Shown: positions 22,639 through 32,125 of the stretch, piece by piece
How positions within the stretch are numbered: position 1 is the stretch's first letter
Layout of the letters: each line of letters opens with the position of its first letter
Assembly: GCA_011634665.1 (NCBI GenBank)
Contig: WAEK01000032.1
Span: forward strand, 1 to 64,000
Source of the DNA: Mortierella sp. BCC40632
Taxonomy: Eukaryota; Mortierellomycota; Mortierellomycetes; Mortierellales; Mortierellaceae
Direction of reading: 5' to 3'
Length of the DNA: 64,000 bases
Position numbers and translations under genes: made by a program
The notes under the pieces: model-generated
Databases searched by the model: none
What the model was told of the DNA's origin: nothing
Seen by the model: the letters and a program-made list of their open reading frames with translations, nothing else

Positions 22639-23807
22639 TTAATTACTTTTTTCGAGATCAAGCAGAGAGATCCTTTGTTTGGTTACTCCTTTCCCCACGA
22701 TCGTTTCTGTTAGAACTGGAGCATCCTTTGGCATCTCGAAATAGAGTGCTTCGTTGCTGTAGTGCTTGTTTCTGGCAAAGTACTGCACTCTCACACGTTT
22801 GAACATGTGTTCTTCGAAGGGCCGAATTGCCTTGTCTTTGCGGACTTCATATCGCAGAGTCCCTTCGTGAGCATAGGTGCTATCGCAATATTCCTGTGAA
22901 GTACAGATCCTCAATGTTAAATCGTTGAGAAAGCTTTGTCATATGGTGCCATGTTGTCTGTTACCTTGAACAGGGTCAAATACGTCAAGTATGTTTTTTG
23001 TGTGCCATCCCGGATACTCATCACGGAGCCCAGCACAGCGTTCTGGCCAGAGCGATGCTCCTCTCGCAATGCATTGACGTGCTCTTGTGATAGGCCTGTT
23101 TCATCTCGGCCAGTGGTCTCGTTATGAATACCCCACGCCATTAGACGGTACAGCTCCTCGCAGGTGTGACCATGCTTTGTTCTCTTGTTGCGTTTTAGAG
23201 GAGCTTGTTTCTGATTGTGGTCTTCGTTGGACCCAGCATTAGAAGTTTCTTTCCTTGTCTCGACAACCACAGAGGCAAGAGCAGATGGCGGGCAAGGTGT
23301 ACGCTTGCGGCGCGGTGCATATTTCCTCCTTCCACCTTGCAGGCGTATGACATTTACATATCCTCTTCCTTCGGTCCCAGGGATTACTTCTTGTCCTGGC
23401 TGTAAACGCACTGGTGCAATTGGTGGGTTTGCCTCTTTAGGTGCCGATGACGAGTGTGAAAGAGGAGAAGGTGGAGGTGGCAGTGGGAGAGGTGAGAGAG
23501 AAGGAGGTGGCAGTGGGAGAGGTGAGAGAGAAGGAGGTGGTGGTGGGGGAGGTGAAGGAGAGGGCAGTTGTGGAAGAGTTGAAAGAGAAGGCGAATGTGG
23601 AGAAGAGGGGGAAGGAGGGGGAACAGCAAGAGCAGCTCGAGAAAATGTTTTTCTCTTGGTTTTTGGTACTATCGATATTGAGCGGGCTGGCTGTGTTGAC
23701 TGCTTGCCTGCAGTCTTTGACCGTGTTCTCTGAGCTGGCGGTAGTCTGGAATTAGCCCGTGCTCCAGTAACGGAAATGGTTGGCATAGTGGAAATGGAAA
23801 TGAACAC
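22639..23807 (-). pseudogene. Truncated Crypton-like recombinase, N-terminal part only
   Basis: The minus-strand frame from 23807 has a Ser/Pro-rich low-complexity segment (about residues 65-120), basic clusters (YAPRRKRTPC, LKRNKRTKHG) and then a core-binding-like region (DGTQKTYLTYLTLFKEYC) that continues across an intron at about 22970-22895 into EEHMFKRVRVQYFARNK. This matches the N-terminal DNA-binding half of fungal Crypton recombinases. No HxxR...Y catalytic part is found; LTR-like DNA follows at 22.0-22.3 kb, so the gene appears cut. Function is inferred from similarity of layout to the 12.8-16.0 kb gene. Confidence 0.5.
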
Positions 23808-24689
23808 AGTTCAATGTGAAATGAGAGCAAATGCGAGGGAAAAAAGAGTCGATGTTTTTTTGTACTGGAGGAGAAAGACTGAAGCGCTGGAGTAGCAAAT
23901 CCAGTAGAAAACACTTTGCCCAAAAAAAAAAAGTGTTGCCCCGGAAGCATCACATGATAGGAAATTTATTAGCCAGGTCTGGCCATTTGTCGGGGCAAAC
24001 CCCCCAGATACTGTAGTCGGCGGTATGTGGTTATGGTGTATGGTCCGCCTGGTGGCAGTCGCTCTAGTTTAGCAACATGTGCCAGGACAACCTGCTAGTG
24101 ACCACGCTCGTTATTTGCGATGACTGGTGACATCTCTATTCACTCCACTTGAAGTAACTTCTCGACCAGCTCACATGCGGAGGGAACCAGCGTGAGAAAG
24201 ACTCGTTTTGGCGACGACTGTGTCACTTCAGAAAGGTCTGGTGACTCGGAACTGGCTATGATATTTGAAAGCGTGGTTAGTGCATCGGGATTGACTGTGA
24301 CATTTGGCAACGTGCTTGGTTCATGCAACAGTGCCCTCTTCGCGCTGGCACCCTCGCGACCACTGCCACTCCTACCATGCCTCCTATATATCACAGCATA
24401 AATAGTGAGCCCTTCTCAATAGAGATCAATAGTAATAAACCACCCATCTAAGGACTCCCTGGCCTCCGACTGTTGCAGTTCGTCAGAAACAACCGTCGTA
24501 GTGGTATGTTGTTCCTTATTCGCTTTTTTTTTTACACGCTCCACAGTGAATGTGCCGCTCTATTGCATTGACCCACTCAAAAAAAAAAAAAAAAAAAAAA
24601 AAAAAGCACTTCGAGGGTAGGAAAATGAATCATTGGTCCGAGTAATCGAAAGTTTCATCGTTGCTCCTCCAGAGTCGACAGCCTCGACA
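23808..24689. other. Non-coding or unrecognised
   Basis: A short frame at 24394-24140 (minus) has no recognisable domain. An A26 run lies at 24579-24604. Confidence 0.35.
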
Positions 24690-25495
24690 ACAACATGATG
24701 TTCATGACGGTCTCGACGATGACATTTGAAAGAATTCTTCGGGTTTTTGTCTGTGGTTTTGTTTACCACTGCCCTTGGTACCTTTGTCCTCCCGTGCGAG
24801 GGTTTTGTCGAGTGCCTTTGCAGTCTTGATCTGTTCTGCCAGCTTCTCTCTGGAGATGAGAGGTCTCTCTTCCTTGGACACTTGGATGTTGCGATCCTTG
24901 TAAACTTTGTCCAGGCGTCATTCGTTAATTGAGCTTGCCAGGTCTGCGAGCTGTTCTCGTATCATCGTGGCAAACTGGCTAGACAGTTCTCGTTGAGCCT
25001 TGTCGGCGAGGTTTGTTGTTTGAAAGAAGAATAGATCAACTGATCTTAAGGTGGGCCAAGCGTTGTTGCGCTTTAACAAGTAAGACGTCACTTTCTTTGC
25101 AGTGTTTAGAGAGTTGGAGGCCTTTCTCGAGAGAAGAGGCCTTGTAGGACATAAAGTCATTCTTGGGGAAATGTAGGAAAGTCTCCAGTCGTTCTTCGTC
25201 AGACATCTTTTGGCGGAAAAGGCCATCCTTGTCTGTGGGGCATATCGCAGGGCAGCGCTTCCAGCATATGGAGGAAAGGCGAAGGATTCTGGCGACTACT
25301 GGAGAGCTGATGTATTTGTTCCCATTTTGGTGGTCGGCTTCTCGATCAGAGTCAGAGTCAGAGTCTTCTCCTGAGGAAGTATATATGCTGTGGACTGACT
25401 GTTGAGAAGGGCTAGGTTGTGCGTCGTTGTCCGGCTGAGCTCGGACGTACGCGGTGATAGCGCTGACCAACTTGGCAGCTTCAGAGAATCATTGA
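24690..25495 (-). pseudogene. Gag-like or ORF1-like fragment, unrecognised family
   Basis: Open coding runs through three frames: VSAITAYVRAQPDNDAQPS with an acidic Ser/Asp stretch, CWKRCPAICPTDKDGLFRQK, MSDEERLETFLHFPKNDF, then FFFQTTNLADKAQRELSSQF, then YKDRNIQVSKEERPLISREK, and a Lys/Gln-rich end. The layout (acidic linker, helical charged body, basic tail, no enzyme domain) fits a retroelement gag or ORF1, but no polymerase follows. Frame changes near 25040 and 24920. The identity is a guess. Confidence 0.4.
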
Positions 25496-25773
25496 GTTCA
25501 AGTGGAATGTTTATGTATTTTAGGATCAATCAAAGTTGTGGAATAGTCCGGGCGAACAAAAAGAAGATAGGGTTCAGTCCTGAGCCCTGGCTCCCATAGA
25601 TATCAAAACAAACGGTACTTTGGGGGTAGTTTATTTTTTTTTCTGGATCTCGGGCTTTTAGAATAAAAGGAGATTACACATATGGGATCCTCGCCATAGG
25701 AAGGACAAATGATCCTTCTCAAATTTACAATAGCCTTCAGTGGACTTCAGCATACTAGCTAACATTCGACTAA

Positions 25774-26019
25774 TTAAACAACAATTTGGCAGTGCGAGTA
25801 GACAGAAGGGGGGCACTTCGCCAAGAATTGGCTGCCACGATTGTTGTCAATAATGTAGCAGAAACCATCGGCTTCCACACCGTAGCCTACACTGCCCTGG
25901 CAGGCAGGCAGTGTAGTCTGCTTGTTAATGCTATTGCCGTCGTCAGAACACTGGCATCGAACCTTGGCCATTGCGGTGGCGATCATGGTGGACAGAACCA
26001 AAATGCTAATGTACTTCAT
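25774..26019 (-). CDS. Small cysteine-rich secreted protein
   Basis: The start at 26019 gives an 81-residue protein with signal peptide MKYISILVLSTMIATAMA and a 63-residue mature part with six cysteines (RCQC, PACQG, GFCYI, AKCPP, SHCQ). The frame extends upstream, but the signal peptide begins at this Met. A TATA motif lies about 260 bp upstream. Small size and even cysteines fit a fungal effector-like or antimicrobial-like peptide; the family is not recognised. It lies between transposon-derived regions and is intact. Confidence 0.72.
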   Translation of the reverse strand: MKYISILVLSTMIATAMAKVRCQCSDDGNSINKQTTLPACQGSVGYGVEADGFCYIIDNNRGSQFLAKCPPSVYSHCQIVV

Positions 26020-26280
26020 CTTGTCTAAGGGTGAAGAATATTTGAGAGGAAGAAAAAGGAAGATAACGAAAGAGTTTGATGTAAGTTTGGGTGCTTTGTG
26101 AATGAGGGTATAGCACAATTGGTTAGATTTAAAAGGTTTGTTACCTTTTGCTTGGTTTTCGGTCGAGCTTGATTAGTTGTAGAGGGGTTGCCGTAAGAGC
26201 TGTTGAAAGAGGCTGTGGGACTGTTGTGAGAGTTTGATGAGATGTGTGTTGGTGATGAAAAATATCTGGAGGAATCGACT

Positions 26281-26290
26281 CCTTTTATAT
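26281..26290 (-). promoter_or_regulatory. TATA box of the 26019 secreted-protein gene
   Basis: Minus-strand CATATAAAAGG; the leader of about 230 bp may hold an intron. Confidence 0.5.
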
Positions 26291-26446
26291 GTCGAGAGTA
26301 TCGGGAAAAAAAAAAAAGGGATGTGTCAAACTGCAGTGCAGTTCTGATAAGGAAGATCTACACTAAGTTAGTGCGGAGATTCTACATGAGGCTCCATAAG
26401 AAAAGTTTTACACGGGGCTAGTGCGTGTAGAACCTTTTGGGCTACA

Positions 26447-27025
26447 TCTCTCTTCGTTATTCTTAATTGATCCCTCGGTCTCCGCCCACCATCCCTGCCC
26501 TCAATCCCTGCCTTCTCCTCTCCTCTTCTCCTTTGATCCCCTTTATGCATTTATGCATCCTTTCTATTTCAATCCCTGATCTCTATGCTTCCATCCTATC
26601 TCACTCTTTTTGCAGGAGATCTACCTAAGTCGGGGTGCACCTTGCCTGGGGCTCCAACAATAGACCTAGAAGGGACAGGAATACCTCCTTAAAAAAGGGA
26701 GACACTGCCCTAGATAGTTCCAAAAAAGCAGACCTAGACCCAATAAACTACTTCCGCCCTAGAACACCCACTGGACCTGTTGCACTTTTCGTTGATCCCT
26801 ATTATGCATCATTATGCATCCCTGCCATCTCGTTGATACCTTATGCACCTCATCTCTCTCCTCAATTCCTCATCTGACGTCTTTTACATCTTTCTTCACT
26901 ATTCTTCGGTCTCCACTCGGCATCCCTGCCCTCAATTCTTGTCCTCTCCTCTCCCCTTAAATCTTTTTTGTGCATTTATGCATCCCTTCTGTTTCAATCC
27001 TTGATCTCTATGCGCCCATACTACA
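26447..27025 (+). repeat. Direct repeat pair around an LTR-like fragment
   Basis: About 26447-26595 and 26890-27025 share an order of blocks: CTTCACTATTCTT-like, GGTCTCC, CATCCCTGCCCTCAAT, TGCATTTATGCATCC, TTTCAATCC, TGATCTCTATGC. Between them lies an LTR-like fragment (26637-26795). Confidence 0.55.
26637..26795 (+). mobile_element. LTR-like fragment, family with GGGCTCCAACAATAGACC
   Basis: Aligns along its length with 30771-30925: GGGCTCCAACAATAGACCTA, ACAGGAATACCTCCT, CCTAGATAG, TAAACTACTTCC, CCCTAGAACACC, GAACCTGTTGCAC. The second copy has a TATAAAAGGAGG box. Probably U3-R-U5 pieces of one LTR family. Confidence 0.6.
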
Positions 27026-27486
27026 AATGCCAGTGCCCATGGCTACCGCCATGGACCCCACCAAGTCAGGTACCCATTGTCAAAGGAGTGGATATCCCTA
27101 TAGTGAATCTGTCTTGCCTGTCCTTGATATTGAAGACTCATTCACACTTCATGTCCTCTTACCTTTCATTCACTGTGTTTTCCCCATACAGGTTTTCTCA
27201 CTTGTCACAGAGACAGCTCTCATCTTGCTACCACAGTTCTCCTTACAAGGACACTCCTCCCCTGCCTTGCAGCCCTCCACTTTCACTGGGAGTTCTGTGC
27301 TCGCTCGTTATTACTCCATTAAAACATTTCACGGTAGTTGATCCAAGGATCTTGTGCTATACGGCATCGCTTTAATGCAATCTTTACTCTCATTTCTGGA
27401 TATGAATGGAGGCTGACTTCAATGGGCTGCGCAAATTTATAGTGCATCCAGTTACAGATGTATGGCGACTGCATGCAAACAGGCTT
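27026..27486. other. Non-coding or unrecognised
   Basis: Overlapping frames at 26968-27375 have no recognisable features. Confidence 0.35.
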
Positions 27487-28020
27487 TCAATCACCAACGC
27501 TGTCGTAGTCATCGTCTCTGGGTTTATCCTTCTTGGATGGCGAGAAGATGATAAATGGGTCAGACCTCTTTTTGAGAGGCGGAGTAGAAGAGCGCACCGG
27601 AGAATCGGTAGGTAAAAAAGGATGATCATTGTCGTCGTCACCGCTGAATGGTGTCGATGGCATCTTTGCCAAGGCGTCTAGAACATCAATCGAGTAACAT
27701 CTGAGGTGCTCCTATTGCGAGTTTCGTGACAAATATGTCAGTCGCCTTAAAACGTTATAGCCAAGTCACAAGGTGTGAATAAACTGAGAACAAGACACGT
27801 ACCCGAAAAGCCAATAAAGTTGCGATGGTGTCTCCTTGTAGGAAAGTCTTGAGCTCCGACAATTGAGAAGGCAGGGAAATTCCTTTAGCTATCGCTCGGC
27901 CAGCACCAAGCACGTCTCCATACCGTCGTATGGTATAAAAATCCAGACTCAACCCCTGACCCTCCGCAACGATGGGAAAGCTGCGCTCAATATTCAGGCC
28001 ACGTGCCTCAAGGTCCAGGA
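27487..28020 (-). pseudogene. C-terminal part of an unrecognised gene, cut by a miniature element
   Basis: Exons 28020-27803 and 27711-27487 join through intron 27802-27712 (GTACGT...AATAG), in frame from LLAFR to EHLRCYSIDVLDALAK. The protein part reads ILDLEARGLNIERSFPIVAE and GDVLGAGRAIAKGISLPSQL, then ends in an acidic and basic tail (FIIFSPSKKDKPRDDDY). The 5' side stops exactly where a TAGTGTTTCTCA element begins at 28021, so the gene lost its start. No domain is recognised. Confidence 0.6.
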
Positions 28021-28200
28021 TAGTGTTTCTCAAAATTAACCGAGCGAGTCGGGCCAGCTCGGGCTGGCTCGAGTTTTTCGAGCTTTTTCGAGCCGGGCTG
28101 ACCTCATGGCTCGACTCAAGATGTCGGTTAAAACTCGAGCCAAATTTATTCTGGCTCGGCTCGACAAGGTATTGTTCGGTTAAATTTTAACTCAGATCGA
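28021..28200 (+). mobile_element. hAT-like miniature element rich in GCTCGAG motifs, 3' end missing
   Basis: Begins TAGTGTTTCTCAAAATTAAC, the same tip as other elements in this window, and is filled with GAGCC/GGCTC and CTCGAG palindromic motifs. It interrupts the coding of the 27487-28020 gene fragment. The far end is lost where LTR-like DNA begins, so no target duplication can be checked. Confidence 0.55.
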
Positions 28201-28204
28201 GTTG

Positions 28205-28300
28205 GTTCGAGTTGGCTGTACCAGTATAAATAGACCCCCCCTCCCCCTCTAATAAACAGCAGCTCTTCTGACCCCTTACTGTTGCACTGATCCAACATCA
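28205..28300 (+). mobile_element. LTR-like fragment
   Basis: AGTATAAATAGACC followed by CTAATAAACAGCAG about 20 bp later, the TATA/polyadenylation pair seen in LTRs. Confidence 0.4.
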
Positions 28301-28540
28301 AGAGTCTCCAGAAGAATTCAGTGATAGAGTGCCAGCAGGGCCCCCACCTGAAATCATTGAAGGAGAAGAAGAGTACGAGATTGAAAGATCTTGGATGTCA
28401 AGAAGGCTGGACGAGGATTCAAGTACCTTGTGTTATGGAAAGGCTACCCCCATGAAGAAGCACAATGGATATCAAAGACAGCTCTCAAGAATGCACCAGA
28501 AGTACTCGCCGAGTTTGAAGCCCAACGGAAAACGACTTAG
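28300..28540 (+). pseudogene. Ty3/gypsy (chromovirus) pol end with chromodomain, broken
   Basis: Two frames together give a chromodomain: EEEYEIER in one frame, then YLVLWKGYPHEEAQW after a one-base shift near 28388, then LKNAPEVLAEFEAQRKTT and a stop. A polypurine tract (AAGACGGGGAGGATG) and LTR follow at once, as expected at the 3' end of a chromodomain-bearing retrotransposon. The rest of pol is missing. Confidence 0.75.
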
Positions 28541-28552
28541 ATATTTTTTTTC

Positions 28553-28735
28553 AAGACGGGGAGGATGAAATAGGACAGCCACATTGCTGCGCCTACCTCT
28601 GTACAACATAGTGGCGCGCCACTATCCGCGCCCCCAAATAGTCCCTCAACCTGTATAAATACCCTTCCCTCACTATACTTAATAAAGCAGACTTCCACGA
28701 TCGCCTTTTCTATTGCAGGTTCAATGCAGTCGGGG
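28553..28735 (+). mobile_element. Polypurine tract and 3' LTR of a Ty3/gypsy element
   Basis: AAGACGGGGAGGATGA, then TGAAATAGGACAGCC opens the LTR; inside are CTGTATAAATACCC and CTTAATAAAGCAGAC (promoter and polyadenylation). The end is not clear. Confidence 0.6.
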
Positions 28736-28924
28736 TGGTCTGTGGGTTGGAACGGAAAAAAAAATAATCAAGGGTTCAAGGAGGAGGGTTCAGTGATGTC
28801 AAAGGATAGTCGATGGAAGGAAACCTGTTGCATATAGGCGCATCCCTTTTCCCTTCAGTCTGCAATAAATATCTTTCCTTGCCCTTACCTTCCTGCCTCT
28901 AAAAGGAGAGTTCTGTATTTGACC

Positions 28925-29346
28925 TAGTGTTTCCCATGAGTCGAGTTGAGTTGAGTTGGAGGTCCGACTCAACTCAACTCATGCACATATGAGTTGGGAA
29001 AAATCTGAACTCAACTCAACTCATGAGTTGAAAAGTCGAACTCATCTCAACCAGTGTTTCTGATCAAAGCTTTGAAAACTTGATATTTCTTAATAAAGTT
29101 TGATCAAACTCAAACTCAAACATCAAACTTTACTATGAAATTTCAAGCCGAAAGATTGATATCAGAAACACTGATCTCAACTCAGGGCATCTACGCCCTG
29201 TAAGCGAGTCGACTCACTCCAACTCAACTTAACTCAACTCAACTCATGAGTTCATGAGTTGAAAAAAGCTTCGACTCAACTCAACTCAACTCATGAGTTG
29301 AGTTGAGTTGAGTCCGTGAGTTGGTGAGTCGAGTTGAAGAACACTA
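28925..29346 (+). mobile_element. hAT-like miniature element built of GAGTT/AACTC repeats, 8-bp target duplication
   Basis: 422 bp from TAGTGTTTCCCATGAG to GAAGAACACTA. Flanked by ATTTGACC at 28917-28924 and 29347-29354, a perfect 8-bp duplication. The inside is runs of TGAGTTGAGT and ACTCAACTCA in alternating direction, so it can fold on itself. A second copy in reverse orientation is at 31691-31971. It contains a further nested element (29052-29173). Confidence 0.85.
29052..29173 (+). mobile_element. Nested hAT-like miniature element with CAGTGTTTCTGAT ends
   Basis: 122 bp with 13-bp inverted ends CAGTGTTTCTGAT, flanked by ATCTCAAC on both sides (29044-29051 and 29174-29181). The related copy at 31.8 kb shows the uninterrupted site with one ATCTCAAC, giving a natural empty site. 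Internal motifs are TTTGATCAAACTC-like. Confidence 0.88.
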
Positions 29347-29469
29347 ATTTGACCTTGACACTTTCATACAGGGCGCGCCCAGTCCATTACACACTATGGA
29401 ATAGCTACATAGGAGGCTCAACTTTCTGAATGTATCCCAATTTGGATAGTGTGATGTAGTAAACGCGAT

Positions 29470-29605
29470 TAGGTGTTTTCCGGTGGTGACCCGTGGGGGG
29501 CTATAAAAGGACCCCACCTCCCACTAAATAAAGGGCAGCTTCTTTCTTCCGAATACATTTGCACTTCGCTTCCAGCGTGCTCTTTTTTCAGGTACCAGCA
29601 AGTCT
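29470..29605 (+). mobile_element. LTR-like fragment
   Basis: GGCTATAAAAGGACCCC, then ACTAAATAAAGGGCAGC, then a T-rich stretch; TATA and polyadenylation signal 28 bp apart. Confidence 0.45.
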
Positions 29606-30374
29606 CCGAACTTCTACAGGAACCATGCTCCCCCTCCAAACTCTCTCATACTAAGGCCTATTTTCTCGCATATGTCCTGAACAGATCTCATCATACCTCT
29701 CCTCGATTCCTCACCAGCGTGACGGCAGGAGATAGTTAACAGATCGAAGTAACGACTGCATTTTGGTACGTATGAGACTCGGTTTGGAGGTGATTGCATT
29801 CAAGAAAGGCTCCCAAACAATGGTCTAAGGACCATCGTTTGGCTCATTGTCCTCCCGGCCATGATGCATGGACTTCACGGACCTATCCCAGTTTGATCCG
29901 CAAAGGATTATGACCACAAGATCCCATTTATTGATAGCCACTCCCTATTCTACTGTTCTCTTATTAGTTAGAAAGAATATCAGACCTCCTTTCTTATTTC
30001 TGGGCAACCTCCTTCGTCCTGAAGTTACCTTTTTCCTGTTCTCGTAAGTTAGTCCATCCTGTTTGCGTCTCTGAGGTCTATTATAGAGAAGAACAGATAT
30101 TGATTAGAGTCATGATAATTTAGGCACTATTTTGCAATAGCTTGTGCTTGATCCTTGCTGAACCGATGATGATCTTGAAAGTTGCGTAGTTGTCTTGTGA
30201 CAGTCAAGCCACAAGGTCTCCCTACCGTTCTATCCCCGAGCTTACCACCTCCCATCGCCATCGCTTTGGCCATCATCACTGACATTGTCTTCATCTCCCA
30301 TTCTTTTTCATTGCTTCATCTGCCCGAACTTTTACATTGATCCTTACACCTGTATTATTGTCACCACTGGAAAA
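29606..30374. other. Non-coding or unrecognised
   Basis: No supported gene. The final part is the likely promoter and leader of the zinc-finger gene. Confidence 0.35.
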
Positions 30375-30773
30375 ATGTCAGACAACAAAGCAACACAAAA
30401 ACGGGAACAAGGCACGACATGTCATATTTGCTTGGATATGCCGGTCTTCAAGACCCAGGAGCAAGGCCGTTGCCATTATCTCGAATACCATAGCCAGTAT
30501 TTCGACGTGAGCGTGGTGGACCAACATGAAACTGTTCATGTAGTCAAAGTGTTTCAGAAAGATGGAGGATACCCTTGTCCGTATTGCGGAACAGTGTTCC
30601 AGTCAAAGACATCTTGCCGAAGACACCTACAAGGTTCGTGTGGACCCGACTACCATGAGGAACCAAAATTGCCAGCAATAACTAGCCCTGACACAGCGAG
30701 TGTGGTGGTAATCCCGATATATGGCACCGATATTGTCGAGAATCTTGCAAGAGGTCATCCTGAGTTAGGGTGA
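30375..30773 (+). pseudogene. C2H2 zinc-finger protein, 3' part lost to insertions
   Basis: From MSDNKATQKRE at 30375 the frame holds a CHIC...H..YH-type finger (TCHICLDM, RCHYLEYH) and a classical C2H2 finger (YPCPYCGTVFQSKTSCRRHL). Coding stops at 30773 just where an LTR-like fragment begins (30771), so the stop is probably not native. Coding-like sequence resumes at about 31.2 and 31.5-32.1 kb between other insertions. Zinc fingers suggest nucleic-acid binding; a target is unknown. Confidence 0.6.
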
Positions 30774-31190
30774 GCCCTGTCCTAGGGCTCCAACAATAGA
30801 CCTAGGAGATACAGGAATACCTCCTATAAAAGGAGGGACGCCATCCTAGATAGACCCTTAGAAGTTGACCACAGAACTATTAAACTACTTCCACCCTAGA
30901 ACACCTATTGAACCTGTTGCACTAAAAGTGCGATCCTCTTTCCATTCAGGTTCCCTTACGCTGGTATTTAGTAGGAGGGTGTTGTGTACTTGCAGTGTTT
31001 CTCAAAAGTCGGATGATATCCGATCCGTCTTTTTTTTCCTGTGTTATCTCCGTCCAGAAAAAAGTCGGATCGGATATCATCCGACTTTTGAGAAACACAG
31101 TGTACTTGGTCTCTAGTCTCTGTTGAGTCAGCTTGTCACTAGTATGCGGAAAGAGTATAAACGAACACTTAGTTTGAGAACAGAGTTATT
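30771..31190 (+). mobile_element. LTR-like insertion in the zinc-finger gene
   Basis: Matches 26637-26795 over its first 155 bp, with TATAAAAGGAGGG and CTATTAAACTACTT. The right border is unclear, near 31190. It carries a nested miniature element at 30993-31100. Confidence 0.55.
30993..31100 (+). mobile_element. Palindromic hAT-like miniature element, 8-bp target duplication
   Basis: 108 bp, start CAGTGTTTCTCAAAAGTCGG, end the near-perfect reverse complement. Flanked by TGTACTTG at 30985-30992 and 31101-31108. The arms (GTCGGATGATATCCGATCC) pair over more than 40 bp, so the transcript would be a long hairpin. Confidence 0.88.
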
Positions 31191-31260
31191 TAGACTGACC
31201 TAGTGCTGCTTTTCATGTCTTGTACTAAGTGAAGCATCACATAAACCTGGCTAAATGTTC

Positions 31261-31523
31261 TGTCATGTCCTACTAACTCCCCTTCTGCTATAGGATCGCG
31301 GGCAAGTATCCTCCATCTGCAGATACCAGAAAAAGATTGGGTTATACTTTCCGAAGTGCGCGAGCACTCGGAAAGGATGAAGTTTAGTATTTTCGAGCAA
31401 GAACAACAATCTAGTATAAAAGGGCGCGATAGGCCCATCCTCTTTCCGTCAGTCTGTAATAAATATCTTTCCTTGCCCTTACCTTCCTGTTTCTAAAGGA
31501 GAGTCCTGTATTAATCCTTGACA
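31261..31523 (+). mobile_element. Solo LTR, 5-bp target duplication TGTTC
   Basis: 263 bp beginning TGTCATGTCC and ending CCTTGACA, flanked by TGTTC at 31256-31260 and 31524-31528. It holds TATAAAAGGGCG and GTCTGTAATAAATATC. TG...CA ends and a 5-bp duplication define a retrotransposon LTR. Confidence 0.88.
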
Positions 31524-31690
31524 TGTTCCTTCGACCATGCTTCGTCTCACTATCAGTGGCCCTCACCGAGCGCATTGTATGACTTGTATCAAGAGAATAT
31601 AGTAAAGAAGAGCATGAGAGTTTGGAGCCTCTTGAATCAAATTGTGCCAGTGCCCCGATTTGAAGGAGGACACTCGGCATTAGACACTAT

Positions 31691-31971
31691 TAGTGTTCTT
31701 CAACTCAACTCACCAACTCACGGACTCAACTCAACTCATGAGTTGAGTTGAGTTGAGTTCAAACTTTCTCCCGACTCGTGTAACATGAGTTGAGTTGAGT
31801 TGAGTTGGAGTGAGTCGACTCGCTTACATGGCGTAGATGCCCTGAGTTGAGATGAGTTCAACTTTTCAACTCATGAGTTGAGTTGAGTTGAGTTGAGCTC
31901 AAACTTTTCGACTCATGAGTTGAGTTGAGTTCAGATTTTTCCCAACTCAACTCGACTCATGGGAAACACTA
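31691..31971 (-). mobile_element. hAT-like GAGTT-repeat miniature element, second copy
   Basis: 281 bp, the reverse-orientation relative of 28925-29346, with TAGTGTTCTTCAACTC at its left and GGGAAACACTA at its right. Flanked by GACACTAT at 31683-31690 and 31972-31979. It lacks the nested element. Confidence 0.88.
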
Positions 31972-32125
31972 GACACTATCCTGGCCTTGGCACCATTGTC
32001 TCCTTCATCCCTCAGCATAATTTTCAATGAGCACGTTCTCTCCGTAGTCGATAGATTAGGGAGACGGTTCAAGAGACGTTTGGCAGACTATATTGCGCAA
32101 AAAAAAAAAAAAAAAAAAAAAAAAA

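Larger units (their letters stand above)
28855..29360 (+). mobile_element. LTR 3' part (same family as 31261-31523) split by a miniature element
   Basis: CAGTCTGCAATAAATATCTT, TTACCTTCCTGCCTCTAAA and GGAGAGTTCTGTATTTGACC match the 31.4-31.5 kb LTR. The sequence resumes after the inserted element with TTGACA at 29355-29360, the LTR end. Confidence 0.7.
31225..32095 (+). pseudogene. Coding remnant split by a solo LTR and a miniature element
   Basis: When the two bounded insertions are ignored, open coding is seen on both sides: NLAKC before the LTR, SFDHASSHYQWPSPSALYDL after it, VPRFEGGHSALDTI up to the miniature element, and LALAPLSPSSLSIIFNEHVL after it. One stop (TAA near 31230) remains. 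It may be the 3' part of the 30375 zinc-finger gene; an A27 run ends it. Confidence 0.5.

Noticed and set aside
26968..27375. Two overlapping 123-135 codon frames
   Set aside because: They lie over a direct repeat and have no family features.
28925..29346. Simple microsatellite
   Set aside because: Defined tips and perfect 8-bp target duplications show a mobile element.
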